Shown here piece by piece: positions 33,649-43,152 of a DNA stretch of 64,000 nucleotides (the first letter of the stretch is position 1; every line of letters begins with the position of its first letter). The stretch covers positions 1 to 64,000 of the forward strand of contig DBKH01000002.1 of NCBI GenBank assembly GCA_002297815.1, in the 5' to 3' direction. Below the pieces are notes generated by a model. It did no database searches. It had not been told where the DNA came from and saw only the letters and a program-made list of their open reading frames with translations. A program made the translations under genes and the position numbers. The stretch is from Bacteroidales bacterium UBA755. GTDB lineage: Bacteria; Bacteroidota; Bacteroidia; Bacteroidales; UBA932.

Positions 33649-36414
33649 ATGGACTACGATTTCAGGAAAATTGAGAAAAAGTGGCAGGCCTACTGGGCTC
33701 AGAACGGCACTTTTAAGACTAAGGAGGATCCTTCTAAGCCGAAGTTCTATGTTCTAGACATGTTCCCTTATCCATCAGGAGCAGGTCTGCATGTCGGCCA
33801 TCCACTGGGCTACATTGCCAGCGACATATATTCCCGCTATAAGAGACTCAAAGGCTTCAATGTACTTCACCCGATGGGCTATGATGCTTTTGGACTTCCA
33901 GCCGAGCAGTACGCGATCCAGACAGGACAGCATCCTGAGGTCACGACAGTGAACAACATCAACCGTTACCGTCAGCAGATGGACAGGATTGGCTTCTCCT
34001 ACGACTGGAGCCGTGAGATCCGCACCTGCGACCCTGCCTACTACAAGTGGACCCAGTGGGCTTTCCTAAAGATGTTCGGGTCTTGGTACGACAATGACGC
34101 GCAGAAGGCCCGTCCGATTGAGGACCTTATCGCTGCTTTCGAGAAAGGCGGTAGCAGCGCTGTCAACGCGGCATGTACTGAACATGAGCCATTTACAGCT
34201 GAGAGGTGGCAGGCATATTCAGAGAAAGAGAAGTCTGACGCTTTGATGAACTACCGCATTGCCTATCAAGGTGAAACAGCGGTGAACTGGTGCGCTGGCC
34301 TTGGGACTGTCCTGGCTAACGACGAGGTGAAGGACGGACTTTCCGTTCGCGGAGGCTTCCCTGTGGAGCAGAAGAAGATGAAGCAGTGGCAGCTCAGGGT
34401 CTCGGCTTATGCAGGAAGGCTTCTCGAAGGCCTGGACAAGATTGACTGGACCGACTCCCTCAAGGAGATGCAGCGCAACTGGATAGGAAAGTCAAATGGT
34501 TGCGAGGCCGTGTTCAAGTGCTACAACGGTGAGACTGAGCACGACGTGACCATATTCACAACCCGCGCTGACACTATGTTCGGAGTGACGTTCATGGTGC
34601 TGGCCCCGGAAAGCGACTTGGTGCCGCTTCTGACGACTCCGGAACAGAAAGAGGCTGTGAATGAATATCTTGCCGCTGTCAAGAAAAAGACCGAACGCGA
34701 GAGAATCGCCCAGACCAAGACCGTCACTGGTGTGTTTAGCGGCTCCTACGGAGTGAACCCGATGACCGGTGACAGAGTTCCGATCTGGATCTCTGAATAT
34801 GTCCTTGCGGGTTATGGTACGGGTGCCATCATGGCTGTCCCTGCCCACGACAGCCGCGACTATGCGTTCGCAAAGAAATTTAACCTGCCGATAATTCCTC
34901 TGATTGAGGGCTGCGATGTCAGCGAAGAAAGCTTTGACGCCAAGGAAGGCAAGATGATCAATTCCGGATTCCTTAACGGATTGGATGTCAAGGAGGCTAT
35001 TCCTGCCGCCATTGAATATGTTGAGAAACAGGGCTTCGGCCATAGGAAGGTCAACTATCGTCTGCGTGACGCGATTTTCAGCCGCCAGAGGTATTGGGGC
35101 GAGCCATTCCCGATCTACTACAAGGACGGCATCCCGACTCCGATCCCGTTCGAGAAACTGCCTCTTAGGCTGCCTGAAATCACGGAATTCAAACCGACAG
35201 AGAGCGGAGAACCGCCTCTCGCAAGGGCAAAAGACTGGACTTACGAGGGCTATCCTCTCGAAACCAGCACTATGCCGGGTTTCGCTGGCTCCAGCGCTTA
35301 CTATCTGCGCTACATGGATCCTCACAACAACGATGCTCTTGTTGATAGGAAGGTTGATGAATATTGGCGTGATGTGGATCTGTACATCGGTGGTACAGAG
35401 CACGCTACAGGCCACCTAATATATTCCCGCTTCTGGGACAAGTTCCTCTACGACCTTGGCTATGTCTGCGAGGACGAGCCGTTCCGCAAGCTGGTCAACC
35501 AGGGTATGATTCAAGGACGCTCCAACTTCGTCTATAGGATCGTGGGCACCAATAAGTTCGTTTCCCTCGGCCTCAAGGACCAGTACGAGACCACTGAGAT
35601 CCATGTGGACATCAACATCGTCCACAACGACAAACTCGATCTGAAGGCGTTCAAGGCTTGGAGACCGGAGTTCGCCGATGCCGAGTTCATCCTTGAGAAC
35701 GGTGAATATGTCTGCGGCTGGGCTGTGGAGAAGATGAGCAAGTCGATGTTCAACGTTGTCAATCCGGACAAGATCTGTGATGACTACGGCGCCGACACCC
35801 TTCGTCTTTACGAGATGTTCCTCGGGCCTCTTGAGCAGTCAAAGCCTTGGGACACAAAGGGTATAGATGGCGTGAACAGATTCCTGCGCAAGTTCTGGCG
35901 ACTTTTCTTCGACGGGGACAACTGTCTCATCACCGATGAGAAGGCCACTCCAGCCGAGCTCAAGGTTCTGCACAAACTTATCGCCAAGGAACAGGACGAC
36001 ATCGAGCACTTCTCATTCAACACGACTGTCAGCGCGTTTATGATCGCTTTGAACGATCTGGCTGCCCTCAAGTGCCACAAGCGTGAGATTCTTGAGCCGC
36101 TGACTGTGATGCTGTCTCCGTTCACTCCGCACATCGCTGAGGAACTCTGGTCTGTGCTCGGCCACAGCGAGAGCATCACATTCGCTCATTTCCCTGAGTT
36201 CGACGCCGCCCTTGCCGCTGAGGACAACGTGACTTATCCGGTTTCTTTCAACGGCAAGATGCGTTTCACGGTTGAACTCCCTAAATCTCTGTCTCCAAAG
36301 GAGGTTGAGGCTCAGATCAGGGATATGGAACAGACTGTCAAGTACGTAGGCGGACAGAACATCGCCAAGGTGATTGTCGTGCCTGGCAAGATAGTGAACT
36401 TTGTATTGAAATAA
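33649..36414 (+). CDS. leuS: Leucyl-tRNA synthetase
   Basis: A 921 aa class I synthetase charging tRNA-Leu. The HIGH region is [16 protein letters not shown] (about residues 43-58), the editing domain has the T-rich [12 protein letters not shown] segment (about 305), and KMSKS is in [14 protein letters not shown] (about 695). The C-terminal anticodon-binding domain is complete. The length fits the Bacteroidota form. It follows the M28-TonB gene by 17 bp and ends 3 bp before the YitT-type gene. Confidence 0.98.
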   Translation: MDYDFRKIEKKWQAYWAQNGTFKTKEDPSKPKFYVLDMFPYPSGAGLHVGHPLGYIASDIYSRYKRLKGFNVLHPMGYDAFGLPAEQYAIQTGQHPEVTTVNNINRYRQQMDRIGFSYDWSREIRTCDPAYYKWTQWAFLKMFGSWYDNDAQKARPIEDLIAAFEKGGSSAVNAACTEHEPFTAERWQAYSEKEKSDALMNYRIAYQGETAVNWCAGLGTVLANDEVKDGLSVRGGFPVEQKKMKQWQLRVSAYAGRLLEGLDKIDWTDSLKEMQRNWIGKSNGCEAVFKCYNGETEHDVTIFTTRADTMFGVTFMVLAPESDLVPLLTTPEQKEAVNEYLAAVKKKTERERIAQTKTVTGVFSGSYGVNPMTGDRVPIWISEYVLAGYGTGAIMAVPAHDSRDYAFAKKFNLPIIPLIEGCDVSEESFDAKEGKMINSGFLNGLDVKEAIPAAIEYVEKQGFGHRKVNYRLRDAIFSRQRYWGEPFPIYYKDGIPTPIPFEKLPLRLPEITEFKPTESGEPPLARAKDWTYEGYPLETSTMPGFAGSSAYYLRYMDPHNNDALVDRKVDEYWRDVDLYIGGTEHATGHLIYSRFWDKFLYDLGYVCEDEPFRKLVNQGMIQGRSNFVYRIVGTNKFVSLGLKDQYETTEIHVDINIVHNDKLDLKAFKAWRPEFADAEFILENGEYVCGWAVEKMSKSMFNVVNPDKICDDYGADTLRLYEMFLGPLEQSKPWDTKGIDGVNRFLRKFWRLFFDGDNCLITDEKATPAELKVLHKLIAKEQDDIEHFSFNTTVSAFMIALNDLAALKCHKREILEPLTVMLSPFTPHIAEELWSVLGHSESITFAHFPEFDAALAAEDNVTYPVSFNGKMRFTVELPKSLSPKEVEAQIRDMEQTVKYVGGQNIAKVIVVPGKIVNFVLK

Positions 36415-36417
36415 TCC

Positions 36418-37350
36418 ATGACAATAGGTTCTTCGACAATCTTGAGGGGCATTAAGGAATATCTCCTGATCACCCTCGGCATCGTCATCTACACAGTGGG
36501 TTGGGCAATATTCCTAACCCCTAACAATCTTATCGGAGGCGGAGTCTCCGGTATAAGCGCCATCATTCAGTACGCCACCGGCATCAAGATGGGATATTCC
36601 TACTTTGTGATAAACACGGTACTGCTGATAATCTCTGTGATAATCATCGGCCCTGCGTTCGGTGCGAAGACAGTGTATGCCATAATCCTTGCATCGGTCT
36701 GCCTCAATGTGTTCCAAGCCATTATTCCAGAGACTATTATTCAGGACTTCGCACTGTCGAACGGCAAACTGATGTGTTCGATAATAGGTGGCTCGATGGC
36801 CGGAGTGGGAATAGGCATGTCCATCTCGCAGGGCGGAAGCACAGGAGGAACTGACATCATCGCCATGATTATCACTAAGTTCCGGAATATATCCCCGGGG
36901 CGCATCATCCTTACGATAGATGTGTTCATCATTGCATCCTCGTTGTTGTTCCCTTCCTTCGGGGCTGATGGTCAGGCTATCCCTTTCGATGCTAAGTTCT
37001 CCATAGCTGTCTATGGCATGATTATCGTCACGGTCAACGGCTATGTCGTCGATTTGTATCTTTCGGGTTCCAAGCAGAGTGTCCAGTTGTTCATTCTTTC
37101 AAGACATTACGAGGAGATTGCAGACATGATTGCCAAGGATTTCCACAGAGGTGTTACCGTGCTGAACGGTGAGGGATGGTACACAAAGAAGCCGGCTTCA
37201 GTCCTCATGGTCATTACCAGAAAGACTGATCTGAACTTGCTTTTGAGATCAATCAAACGAGTGGATTCGGATGCCTTCCTTTCTATATCTTCGGTTAGCG
37301 GAGTTTATGGTCAAGGTTTTGATTCAATAAAAGGTGCAAAGAAAAGTTAG
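36418..37350 (+). CDS. YitT family membrane protein
   Basis: A 310 aa protein with 5-6 membrane helices (DUF161 region, residues about 15-215, with GGGVSGISAII and SQGGSTGGTDIIA) and a cytosolic DUF2179 domain at the C-terminus (about 225-300, ending SSVSGVYGQGFD). The function is unestablished; DUF2179 has a small-molecule-binding fold. It starts 3 bp after leuS and is closed by a strong terminator. Confidence 0.9.
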   Translation: MTIGSSTILRGIKEYLLITLGIVIYTVGWAIFLTPNNLIGGGVSGISAIIQYATGIKMGYSYFVINTVLLIISVIIIGPAFGAKTVYAIILASVCLNVFQAIIPETIIQDFALSNGKLMCSIIGGSMAGVGIGMSISQGGSTGGTDIIAMIITKFRNISPGRIILTIDVFIIASSLLFPSFGADGQAIPFDAKFSIAVYGMIIVTVNGYVVDLYLSGSKQSVQLFILSRHYEEIADMIAKDFHRGVTVLNGEGWYTKKPASVLMVITRKTDLNLLLRSIKRVDSDAFLSISSVSGVYGQGFDSIKGAKKS

Positions 37351-37383
37351 TTTTTCATAAAGTTTTTTAGTTTTTACCTTATA

Positions 37384-37414
37384 CCCCCGTGCAAACCACC
37401 GCATGGGGGCTTTT
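37384..37414 (+). terminator. Intrinsic terminator after the YitT-type gene
   Basis: CCCCCGTGC (37384-37392) pairs with GCATGGGGG (37401-37409), followed by CTTTTTC. Confidence 0.85.
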
Positions 37415-37461
37415 TCTTGCTATCTTGACCATCACCAATAACCATTCAAACATTGACGTAA

Positions 37462-38547
37462 ATGACAATTGTAATCTCCATGCTGGCTCTAATAGAGCTG
37501 TCTTTTTTTCTGCTATATGATTTTAGGAGCAGTCAGGGAAATCTATCGGAAAGGTATGCTATCCGTCTTATGTCCTGTGCCGGAGGCATATTATTGATCC
37601 TTTTTGAGCTGATGACTCCTAACCATTGTGAGATGCAGAGCCTAGCTTCTGACCTTTCTTCAGCCACAGCGATGCTTGTGATTTATCCATGCTCTTTCGA
37701 GAAACCGAAGACTTCGCTTTGCACAGCTTTGTGCCTGCTGTCATTCAGTGTGATCACTATAATGTGTTTCGGATTCAAACAGTCTGGAGCTCTTGACTTT
37801 AAGAGCCAACGAGTCGTGATCTCTTTCATCCCGATGATTATCTTTGTGCTTCTGTACTATCTTTACGTCGCCTACAAGCGATTTTCCGGCATAAGGGCCA
37901 TGTTTCGCAACACAGCTGTCTGGCATAATGTTGAGGAGCATTCCCGTTTTATCTATTCCTTGGTCTTCTTGGTGGCAGGGATGCTCTTTATGTGTGGGGT
38001 TCCGGCTTCCGGCCATCTGAAGAGTTTTCTTTCATTCGTGTCAATTATGATGTACCTGTCGCTCTACGCAGTGCTGTTTCTAAGGGCAATGACAGGAAGG
38101 ACTTATGTCCTCAACCGCGAAGCAGAGAGGCGAATCAAAGAGATTATAAAGGGCAATCTTAGGACTTCGTACATTGAGAAAGTCGAAGAGGACAAGAAGA
38201 TGAACAACCTCTACAGAAGGATTGTGATGTACATGGAGGAGAAGAAACCCTATCTGGACCAGTCTTTTGACATGGCAGATCTGGCTGATAGGATGCTTAC
38301 GAACAAGTTGTACCTTTCTAAGACGATAAACCTGCTGTCGGGCCGTAATTTCAGACAATTCGTGAACTATTATAGAGTCCGACGTGCTATTGAACTGTTC
38401 AAGTCTGATCCCCGGCTCAAAATCAATGAAGTCTCGGAGATGTCCGGATTTCACACAGTGGTCACGTTCAACATGTCTTTCAAGGTAAACACTGGGAAGA
38501 CACCTACAGAGTGGTTGAGCGTCTATGCAACTGAAATAGAGAAATAA
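37462..38547 (+). CDS. Membrane-bound AraC-type regulator
   Basis: A 361 aa protein with about 6-7 hydrophobic helices in the first ~210 residues and an AraC-type DNA-binding domain at the C-terminus (about 270-355: MADLADRMLTNKLYLSKTIN and INEVSEMSGFHTVVTFNMSF, then GKTPTEW). Membrane-anchored AraC proteins are common in Bacteroidota and are thought to sense envelope or membrane signals. It stands alone between two terminators; the target is unknown. Confidence 0.88.
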   Translation: MTIVISMLALIELSFFLLYDFRSSQGNLSERYAIRLMSCAGGILLILFELMTPNHCEMQSLASDLSSATAMLVIYPCSFEKPKTSLCTALCLLSFSVITIMCFGFKQSGALDFKSQRVVISFIPMIIFVLLYYLYVAYKRFSGIRAMFRNTAVWHNVEEHSRFIYSLVFLVAGMLFMCGVPASGHLKSFLSFVSIMMYLSLYAVLFLRAMTGRTYVLNREAERRIKEIIKGNLRTSYIEKVEEDKKMNNLYRRIVMYMEEKKPYLDQSFDMADLADRMLTNKLYLSKTINLLSGRNFRQFVNYYRVRRAIELFKSDPRLKINEVSEMSGFHTVVTFNMSFKVNTGKTPTEWLSVYATEIEK

Positions 38548-38552
38548 AGAAG

Positions 38553-38581
38553 AAGGCGGGGAAACGTTTCCCTCGCCTTTT
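38553..38581. terminator. Bidirectional terminator between regulator and rluA
   Basis: AAGGCG.GGGAAA pairs with TTTCCC.CGCCTT with a tiny loop, followed by TTT on the plus strand and a T-rich tract on the minus strand. It serves the convergent genes ending at 38547 and 38589. Confidence 0.75.
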
Positions 38582-38588
38582 ACATTCG

Positions 38589-39296
38589 TTATCCGAGCTT
38601 CCATGAAACAGGAGGTGGCGCAATGATGTCCATCTCCTCTTTTTTGACAGGATGGACGAACTTGACCTCATGCGAGTGCAGGCATATTCCTCCGTCAGGA
38701 TTAGAGCGTGGAGCTCCGTATTTCAGATCCCCTTTTATGACGCAGCCTATGCCAGCCAGTTGGCAGCGGATTTGGTGATGCCTTCCTGTAAGCAGTTGAA
38801 CCTCAATCAAGGAATATCTCTCAGTGTCCTTCAGGTGGGTATAGACCAGTTTTGCGAGTTTTGCACCGGGCGTTTTCTCTCCACTTCTTGCAATGAAGCT
38901 CTTGTTCATCTTCTCGTTGCGGACAAGCCAGTCGTCCAGTTCAGCGGACTCTTTTTCCGGAGCCTTGCAGCATAGTGCCCAATAAGTTTTGTGAATATTC
39001 CCGGACCGGAACATCTCTGAAAGTCTGGAAAGGGCTTTGGAGGTTTTAGCAAAGATTGTTATGCCACTGACAGGCCGGTCGAGGCGATGCGGAATCCCTA
39101 CATACACCTTGCCCGGCTTGTCATCTCTTTGAGCGATAAATGCTTTCAAAGTTTCAGCGAGGCATTCATCTCCGGTTTTGTCTGCCTGAACAATCTCTCC
39201 AGGCCTTTTGTTGAAGACAAGAATGTGATTATCCTCGTAAAGGATTCTGGATTCCAGATCCTTAAACTCATCTTCTCCTAATCGTCTGTATTCCAT
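38589..39296 (-). CDS. RluA family pseudouridine synthase
   Basis: A 235 aa RNA-modifying enzyme. HRLDRPVSG at about residue 71 contains the catalytic aspartate of the RluA family; LLTGRHHQIRCQLA is the conserved C-terminal motif. No S4 domain is present, as in the short RluA/TruC forms. The exact uridine target is not readable. The start overlaps the fabZ stop as TAATG, making it the last gene of the fab cluster transcript. Confidence 0.92.
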   Translation of the reverse strand: MEYRRLGEDEFKDLESRILYEDNHILVFNKRPGEIVQADKTGDECLAETLKAFIAQRDDKPGKVYVGIPHRLDRPVSGITIFAKTSKALSRLSEMFRSGNIHKTYWALCCKAPEKESAELDDWLVRNEKMNKSFIARSGEKTPGAKLAKLVYTHLKDTERYSLIEVQLLTGRHHQIRCQLAGIGCVIKGDLKYGAPRSNPDGGICLHSHEVKFVHPVKKEEMDIIAPPPVSWKLG

Positions 39297-39715
39297 TATT
39301 CAATAGGAACCAACGCAAAACTTAGAGTCCCTCTGCAGCAAAGTTTGCCTCCCACTTCCAGTTTGGCGGAACAGAAGAACAGGTTGCCTCTTCTTTCGTC
39401 CAATGTGGCCGTCACTTCGCACAAATCTCCTGGCTTCACTGGATTCTTGAAGCGGACTTTGTCCAATCCAGCGTAGAGGGTGATGTGCCCCGGAATCTCA
39501 TCCTTGACAAGGATTGCGCAGCTTTGAGCCATAATTTCGCACTGGATAACCCCTGGAACTATCGGATTCCCAGGAAAATGACCTCTTGTGAAGAACTCAT
39601 CGTCTTTGATTCTATATTGCGAATGTGCTGCACCGTTTTCATCTATGTGAGCCTCCTCGATAAGGAGCATGGGCTCACGGTGCGGCAAAAAATGTTTGAT
39701 TTCTTCCTTGTTCAT
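39296..39715 (-). CDS. fabZ: 3-hydroxyacyl-ACP dehydratase
   Basis: A 139 aa hot-dog dehydratase removing water from 3-hydroxyacyl-ACP. GHFPGNPIVPGV (about residues 46-57) carries the catalytic histidine, and CEIMAQ the glutamate. The frame is open upstream to 39817, but similarity begins at MNKEEIKHFLPHREP, so I place the start at 39715, 31 bp after fabF; it is preceded by GAAT. Standalone FabZ is of interest since many Bacteroidales carry FabZ fused to LpxC. Confidence 0.9.
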   Translation of the reverse strand: MNKEEIKHFLPHREPMLLIEEAHIDENGAAHSQYRIKDDEFFTRGHFPGNPIVPGVIQCEIMAQSCAILVKDEIPGHITLYAGLDKVRFKNPVKPGDLCEVTATLDERRGNLFFCSAKLEVGGKLCCRGTLSFALVPIE

Positions 39716-39746
39716 ATTCGTCTCTTTTGTGAAGAATATTCCTTGG

Positions 39747-41006
39747 CTAGTCCACGCATTTTCTGAAAGCAACGCAGGCATCATGACCTCCAAATCCGAA
39801 TGAATCGGAAATTCCAAGTGTCAGGTCTGTCTTGACAGCCTTGTTAGGGGTGTAGTCAAGGTCGCATTCAGGGTCAGGAGTGTCCAGATTGATGGTAGGT
39901 GGACAGATTCCATCGCGAAGTGCCAAAATGGTAGCGATGGCCTCAGCTGCTCCAGCTGCACCGAACATGTGTCCGGTCATGGATTTGATGGAACTGATGT
40001 GAGCCTTGTACGCGAAGTCACCGAGGGCGTTCTTGTACGCCAATGTCTCAGCAACATCGTTCAGTTTTGTGCCTGTTCCGTGAGCGTTGATGTAAAGGTT
40101 GTCCTTTTCTTTGTCGAACCCTGCCTCTTCAAGGGCGAGTTCAATGCATTTGGCCTGTGTGGTACCATCAGGCCTTGGGGCTGTAGAATGGTAGGCATCG
40201 CAGGTGTTGCCGTAGCCGACCATCTCACCGAGTATCTGCGCTCCGCGAGCCTTGGCGTGCTCATATTCCTCAAGCACAAGGGCTGCAGAGCCGTCTGCCA
40301 TGACGAATCCAGCGCGGTTGGCATTGAACGGAAGGGATGCGTACTTTGGATCTGTTGCTCTAGAAAGAGCTTTGGCGTTAGCGAACCCTACGATTCCGAT
40401 AGGAATGGTAGCGTTCTCGCATCCTCCAGTGATGATGGCATCTGCGTAGCCGTTCCTAATGGCGCGGAAAGCTTCTCCCATAGCGTTAGTGGATGTCGCA
40501 CAAGCAGTTACGATGTCAAGACATGGGCCTTCTGCATGATGCATGATTGCGATGTGGCCTGCTGCGATGTTGGAAATCATCGTAGGAATGAACAACGGTG
40601 AGATCCATTGGCCGGAAGGGTCTTCAATCATCTTGGCGATTTCCCTGTACTGGGTGGCGAATCCTCCGATTCCTGAGCCGAAATAGACTCCAAGCCTGAA
40701 CGGGTCAATGTTCTGTCCTTCCCCCTGAGACACAAGACCAGACTGCTTCATGGCCTGATACGCTGCGGCAACACCGTATTGGGTGAACAGATCCTGCTTC
40801 CTGATGAAAGGTTTGTCCATCCCGTATTCTTCTGGTTTGAAGTCTTTTATGATTCCAGCGATACCTACTGGTAGATTGTCCGTCGGAAATGCCTTGATGG
40901 ATTCTATTCCGCAGACTCCGTTGCATAGATTGTCCCAGAAAGTGATAACATCATTCCCGACAGGGGAGATGACTCCCATTCCTGTAATAACTACTCTTTT
41001 ATTCAT
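39747..41006 (-). CDS. fabF: 3-oxoacyl-ACP synthase II
   Basis: A 419 aa condensing enzyme of the KAS II class elongating acyl-ACP with malonyl-ACP. The active-site cysteine is in DIVTACATSTNAMG (about residues 165-178); the two histidines are in NAHGTGTKLND and SMTGHMFGAAG. The ends and length are typical. It lies 27 bp after fabK and 31 bp before fabZ. Confidence 0.95.
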   Translation of the reverse strand: MNKRVVITGMGVISPVGNDVITFWDNLCNGVCGIESIKAFPTDNLPVGIAGIIKDFKPEEYGMDKPFIRKQDLFTQYGVAAAYQAMKQSGLVSQGEGQNIDPFRLGVYFGSGIGGFATQYREIAKMIEDPSGQWISPLFIPTMISNIAAGHIAIMHHAEGPCLDIVTACATSTNAMGEAFRAIRNGYADAIITGGCENATIPIGIVGFANAKALSRATDPKYASLPFNANRAGFVMADGSAALVLEEYEHAKARGAQILGEMVGYGNTCDAYHSTAPRPDGTTQAKCIELALEEAGFDKEKDNLYINAHGTGTKLNDVAETLAYKNALGDFAYKAHISSIKSMTGHMFGAAGAAEAIATILALRDGICPPTINLDTPDPECDLDYTPNKAVKTDLTLGISDSFGFGGHDACVAFRKCVD

Positions 41007-41033
41007 TTTTTATCCTTTATATTCTTTTAGTTT

Positions 41034-41981
41034 TTAGCCAATTAGTTCTGAAGCACTAGCGAGTAACCTTTCTGCACCATTCATCAGGTCATCGACTATC
41101 TCTTTGGCCGTTTCCTTCTTTTTGATCATGCCCGCAACTTCTCCCGCGAGGAAACTTCCTCCCGCAAGGTCGCCATCGAAGACAGCTTTCCGCATAGATC
41201 CCGTACCGAATTTCAGGACCTCTTCCTTTGGCACTGAAGGGTCATATTCCATCTTGAAGAATTTTTTGGCAAACGGAGTCTTCAGACCACGGACAGCGTC
41301 TCCAAGCGACTTGCCTGTCACCATTGTGCTGACATCGGATGCCGCTATCAATCTTGCTTTGTAGTTTTCATGAATATGACATTCGTCAGCGATGAGGAAT
41401 CTCGTTCCCACCTGAACTCCTTTTGCACCGAGCATGAAAGCAGCTGCAACACCTCTTCCATCGAATATTCCACCTGCGGCAAGAACTGGAATGTTAAGGG
41501 CATCAACCACTTGCGGAACTAGTGCCATTGTGTGAATATCCCCGATGTGCCCTCCAGATTCGGCTCCTTCTGCAACAACAGCTGTGGCTCCGAGTTCTTG
41601 CATCTTGAGGGCATAGGCAACGGAAGCCACAACAGGGATCACCTTGATTCCAGCGGCCTTCCATTTCTCCATGTATGCTGCAGGGGAGCCGGCTCCAGTT
41701 GTCACTATCTGGACTCCTTCCTCAATGATCATGTCCGCAACCTCTCCTGCATTAGGAGCTTGAAGCATGATGTTGACACCGAAAGGTTTGTCTGTAAGAG
41801 TCTTGCATTTACGGATTTCGTCTCTGACGGCCTCTGTACCGAAGTTTATTGAGGAAATGAGCCCTAGCCCACCGGCATTTGAGACGGCTGCTGCAAGTTT
41901 GGCATCAGCTATCCAGGCCATGCCGCCCTGAAAGATAGGACGCTCGATTCCGAGCAAATCACATATTACACTTTTTATCAT
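41034..41981 (-). CDS. fabK: FabK-like enoyl-ACP reductase (nitronate monooxygenase family)
   Basis: A 315 aa FMN-dependent TIM-barrel protein. PIFQGGMAWIADAKLAAAVSNAGGLG (ends: PIFQGG, AGGLG) opens the domain; GAESGGHIG and the phosphate loop AAGGIFDGRGVAAA are typical. Placement between fabH and fabF supports the FabK enoyl-ACP reductase reading over nitronate monooxygenase. A -7 box TATATTTG (41996-41989) ends only 7 nt before the ATG, so the gene may also be expressed from its own promoter, possibly leaderless. Confidence 0.88.
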   Translation of the reverse strand: MIKSVICDLLGIERPIFQGGMAWIADAKLAAAVSNAGGLGLISSINFGTEAVRDEIRKCKTLTDKPFGVNIMLQAPNAGEVADMIIEEGVQIVTTGAGSPAAYMEKWKAAGIKVIPVVASVAYALKMQELGATAVVAEGAESGGHIGDIHTMALVPQVVDALNIPVLAAGGIFDGRGVAAAFMLGAKGVQVGTRFLIADECHIHENYKARLIAASDVSTMVTGKSLGDAVRGLKTPFAKKFFKMEYDPSVPKEEVLKFGTGSMRKAVFDGDLAGGSFLAGEVAGMIKKKETAKEIVDDLMNGAERLLASASELIG

Positions 41982-41988
41982 ATTGCTG

Positions 41989-41996
41989 CAAATATA
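41989..41996 (-). promoter_or_regulatory. -7 element directly before fabK
   Basis: TATATTTG on the minus strand, in the 31 bp gap between fabH and fabK; only 7 nt separate it from the ATG. Confidence 0.45.
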
Positions 41997-42012
41997 CTAA
42001 TTAATGTTCAGA

Positions 42013-42960
42013 TTACCACTCTACTACGGCTGCCCCAGAAAGCAATCCGGCTCCAAAGGCACTAAATACGAGAATATCCCCCTTTTTGAACATCCCTTTC
42101 CTGTTGCATTCGTCTAGAAGGATAGGGCAGGAGGCAGAGGAAGAGTTCCCGTGATCGGTAATGTTGACAGGAAATTTTTCCGCAGATTGGCCCATGTAGT
42201 TGATGATGGAATCGATGATTCTCTGGTTGGCCTGATGAATCATGAAGTAGGCGACATCCTCCTTCTTGATGCCGACCTCGTCCAAAAGATTCTGCACTCC
42301 CTCAGTGCATGCCTTTACAGCGAATTTGAAAACTTCCCGTCCTTTCATTTGCATAGGGACGCTTTCTTCTTTCTTGGTGATGTACGGAGTGTCCACGAGG
42401 GTCCGTGTCTCCCAGATTTCATCAACTGATGGCTCTGCGTGAAGTTTGGTGCCTTTTATGTTGTCTCCTTCTGTCAGGACCACAGCCCCAGCTCCGTCAC
42501 CAAATAGCACGCAAGTTCCTCTATCTTTCCAGCTGGCCATCCTTGTAGGCTCCTCGACACAAGCAACGATGGCGTTCTTAATCTTGCCGGCCTTGTAGTA
42601 CGTCTCCGCCATGTCCAGCGCATAGACAAACCCAGGACAGGCACAGTTAATGTCGAACATAGGGCATTTCAATCCTAACTTTTCTCCGATGATGCAACTC
42701 ATTCCTGGGGTTATATATTCGGAAACGACATTGGAGACGATGAACAAGTCTATGTCTTCTGCCTTCAGCCCTGACATTTCCAGCGCCTTGCGAACGGCCT
42801 CCGTTCCGAGGTCTTCAAGATTTTCGTCAGTAATCACATGCCTGGTCTTTATACCAGTGCGAGGGAAGATCCAGTCATCGCTGGTGTCCAGAAATCCCGC
42901 GAGCATGTCGTTGGTCACGACTTTCTTTGGAAGCGCGCTTCCTGTTCCGATGATTCTCAT
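42013..42960 (-). CDS. fabH: 3-oxoacyl-ACP synthase III
   Basis: A 315 aa KAS III that starts fatty-acid chains from acyl-CoA and malonyl-ACP. The catalytic cysteine lies in NCACPGFVYALD (about residue 113), the histidine in MIHQANQRII (about 240), and the asparagine in HGNSSSAS (about 270). It is the first gene of the fabH-fabK-fabF-fabZ-rluA series and is divergent from the LytTR regulator, with promoter TTTG-N19-TACTTTTG (43020-42990, minus strand). Confidence 0.94.
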   Translation of the reverse strand: MRIIGTGSALPKKVVTNDMLAGFLDTSDDWIFPRTGIKTRHVITDENLEDLGTEAVRKALEMSGLKAEDIDLFIVSNVVSEYITPGMSCIIGEKLGLKCPMFDINCACPGFVYALDMAETYYKAGKIKNAIVACVEEPTRMASWKDRGTCVLFGDGAGAVVLTEGDNIKGTKLHAEPSVDEIWETRTLVDTPYITKKEESVPMQMKGREVFKFAVKACTEGVQNLLDEVGIKKEDVAYFMIHQANQRIIDSIINYMGQSAEKFPVNITDHGNSSSASCPILLDECNRKGMFKKGDILVFSAFGAGLLSGAAVVEW

Positions 42961-43152
42961 ATAATACTGAATTTAGGTGTTCACGCTAGCAAAAGTAGGA
43001 ATAACCCCAAAGTGGTCAAAAATTAAGTGGTGAATCCGCTTGCCGTGTTGTGGTTCAGGTTGTTTAGGTGGTGATTTCGCCAGATTAGTGGTGAAAGACG
43101 GGCTTTTGATATTTTATAAAAGTGTTATATTTGTCAAGTAAATGAGAATAAG
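42961..43152. promoter_or_regulatory. Divergent fabH/LytTR promoter region with GTGGTGA repeats
   Basis: Minus strand: TTTG (43020-43017), 19 bp, TACTTTTG (42997-42990) for fabH. Plus strand: TTTG (43105-43108), 17 bp, TATATTTG (43126-43133) for the LytTR gene. Between them GTGGTGA occurs at 43027-43033, 43068-43074 and 43088-43094, with a variant GTGGTCA at 43012-43018 overlapping the fabH -33 box. The 20 bp period between the last two matches LytTR operator spacing. Confidence 0.65.

Noticed and set aside
34492..35415. 307-codon minus-strand frame inside leuS
   Set aside because: It is fully antisense to a conserved synthetase, and its composition matches reverse-complement coding DNA.
39716..39817. 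N-terminal extension of FabZ
   Set aside because: The open frame continues 34 codons upstream into the fabF 3' end, but FabZ similarity and usual length begin at 39715.
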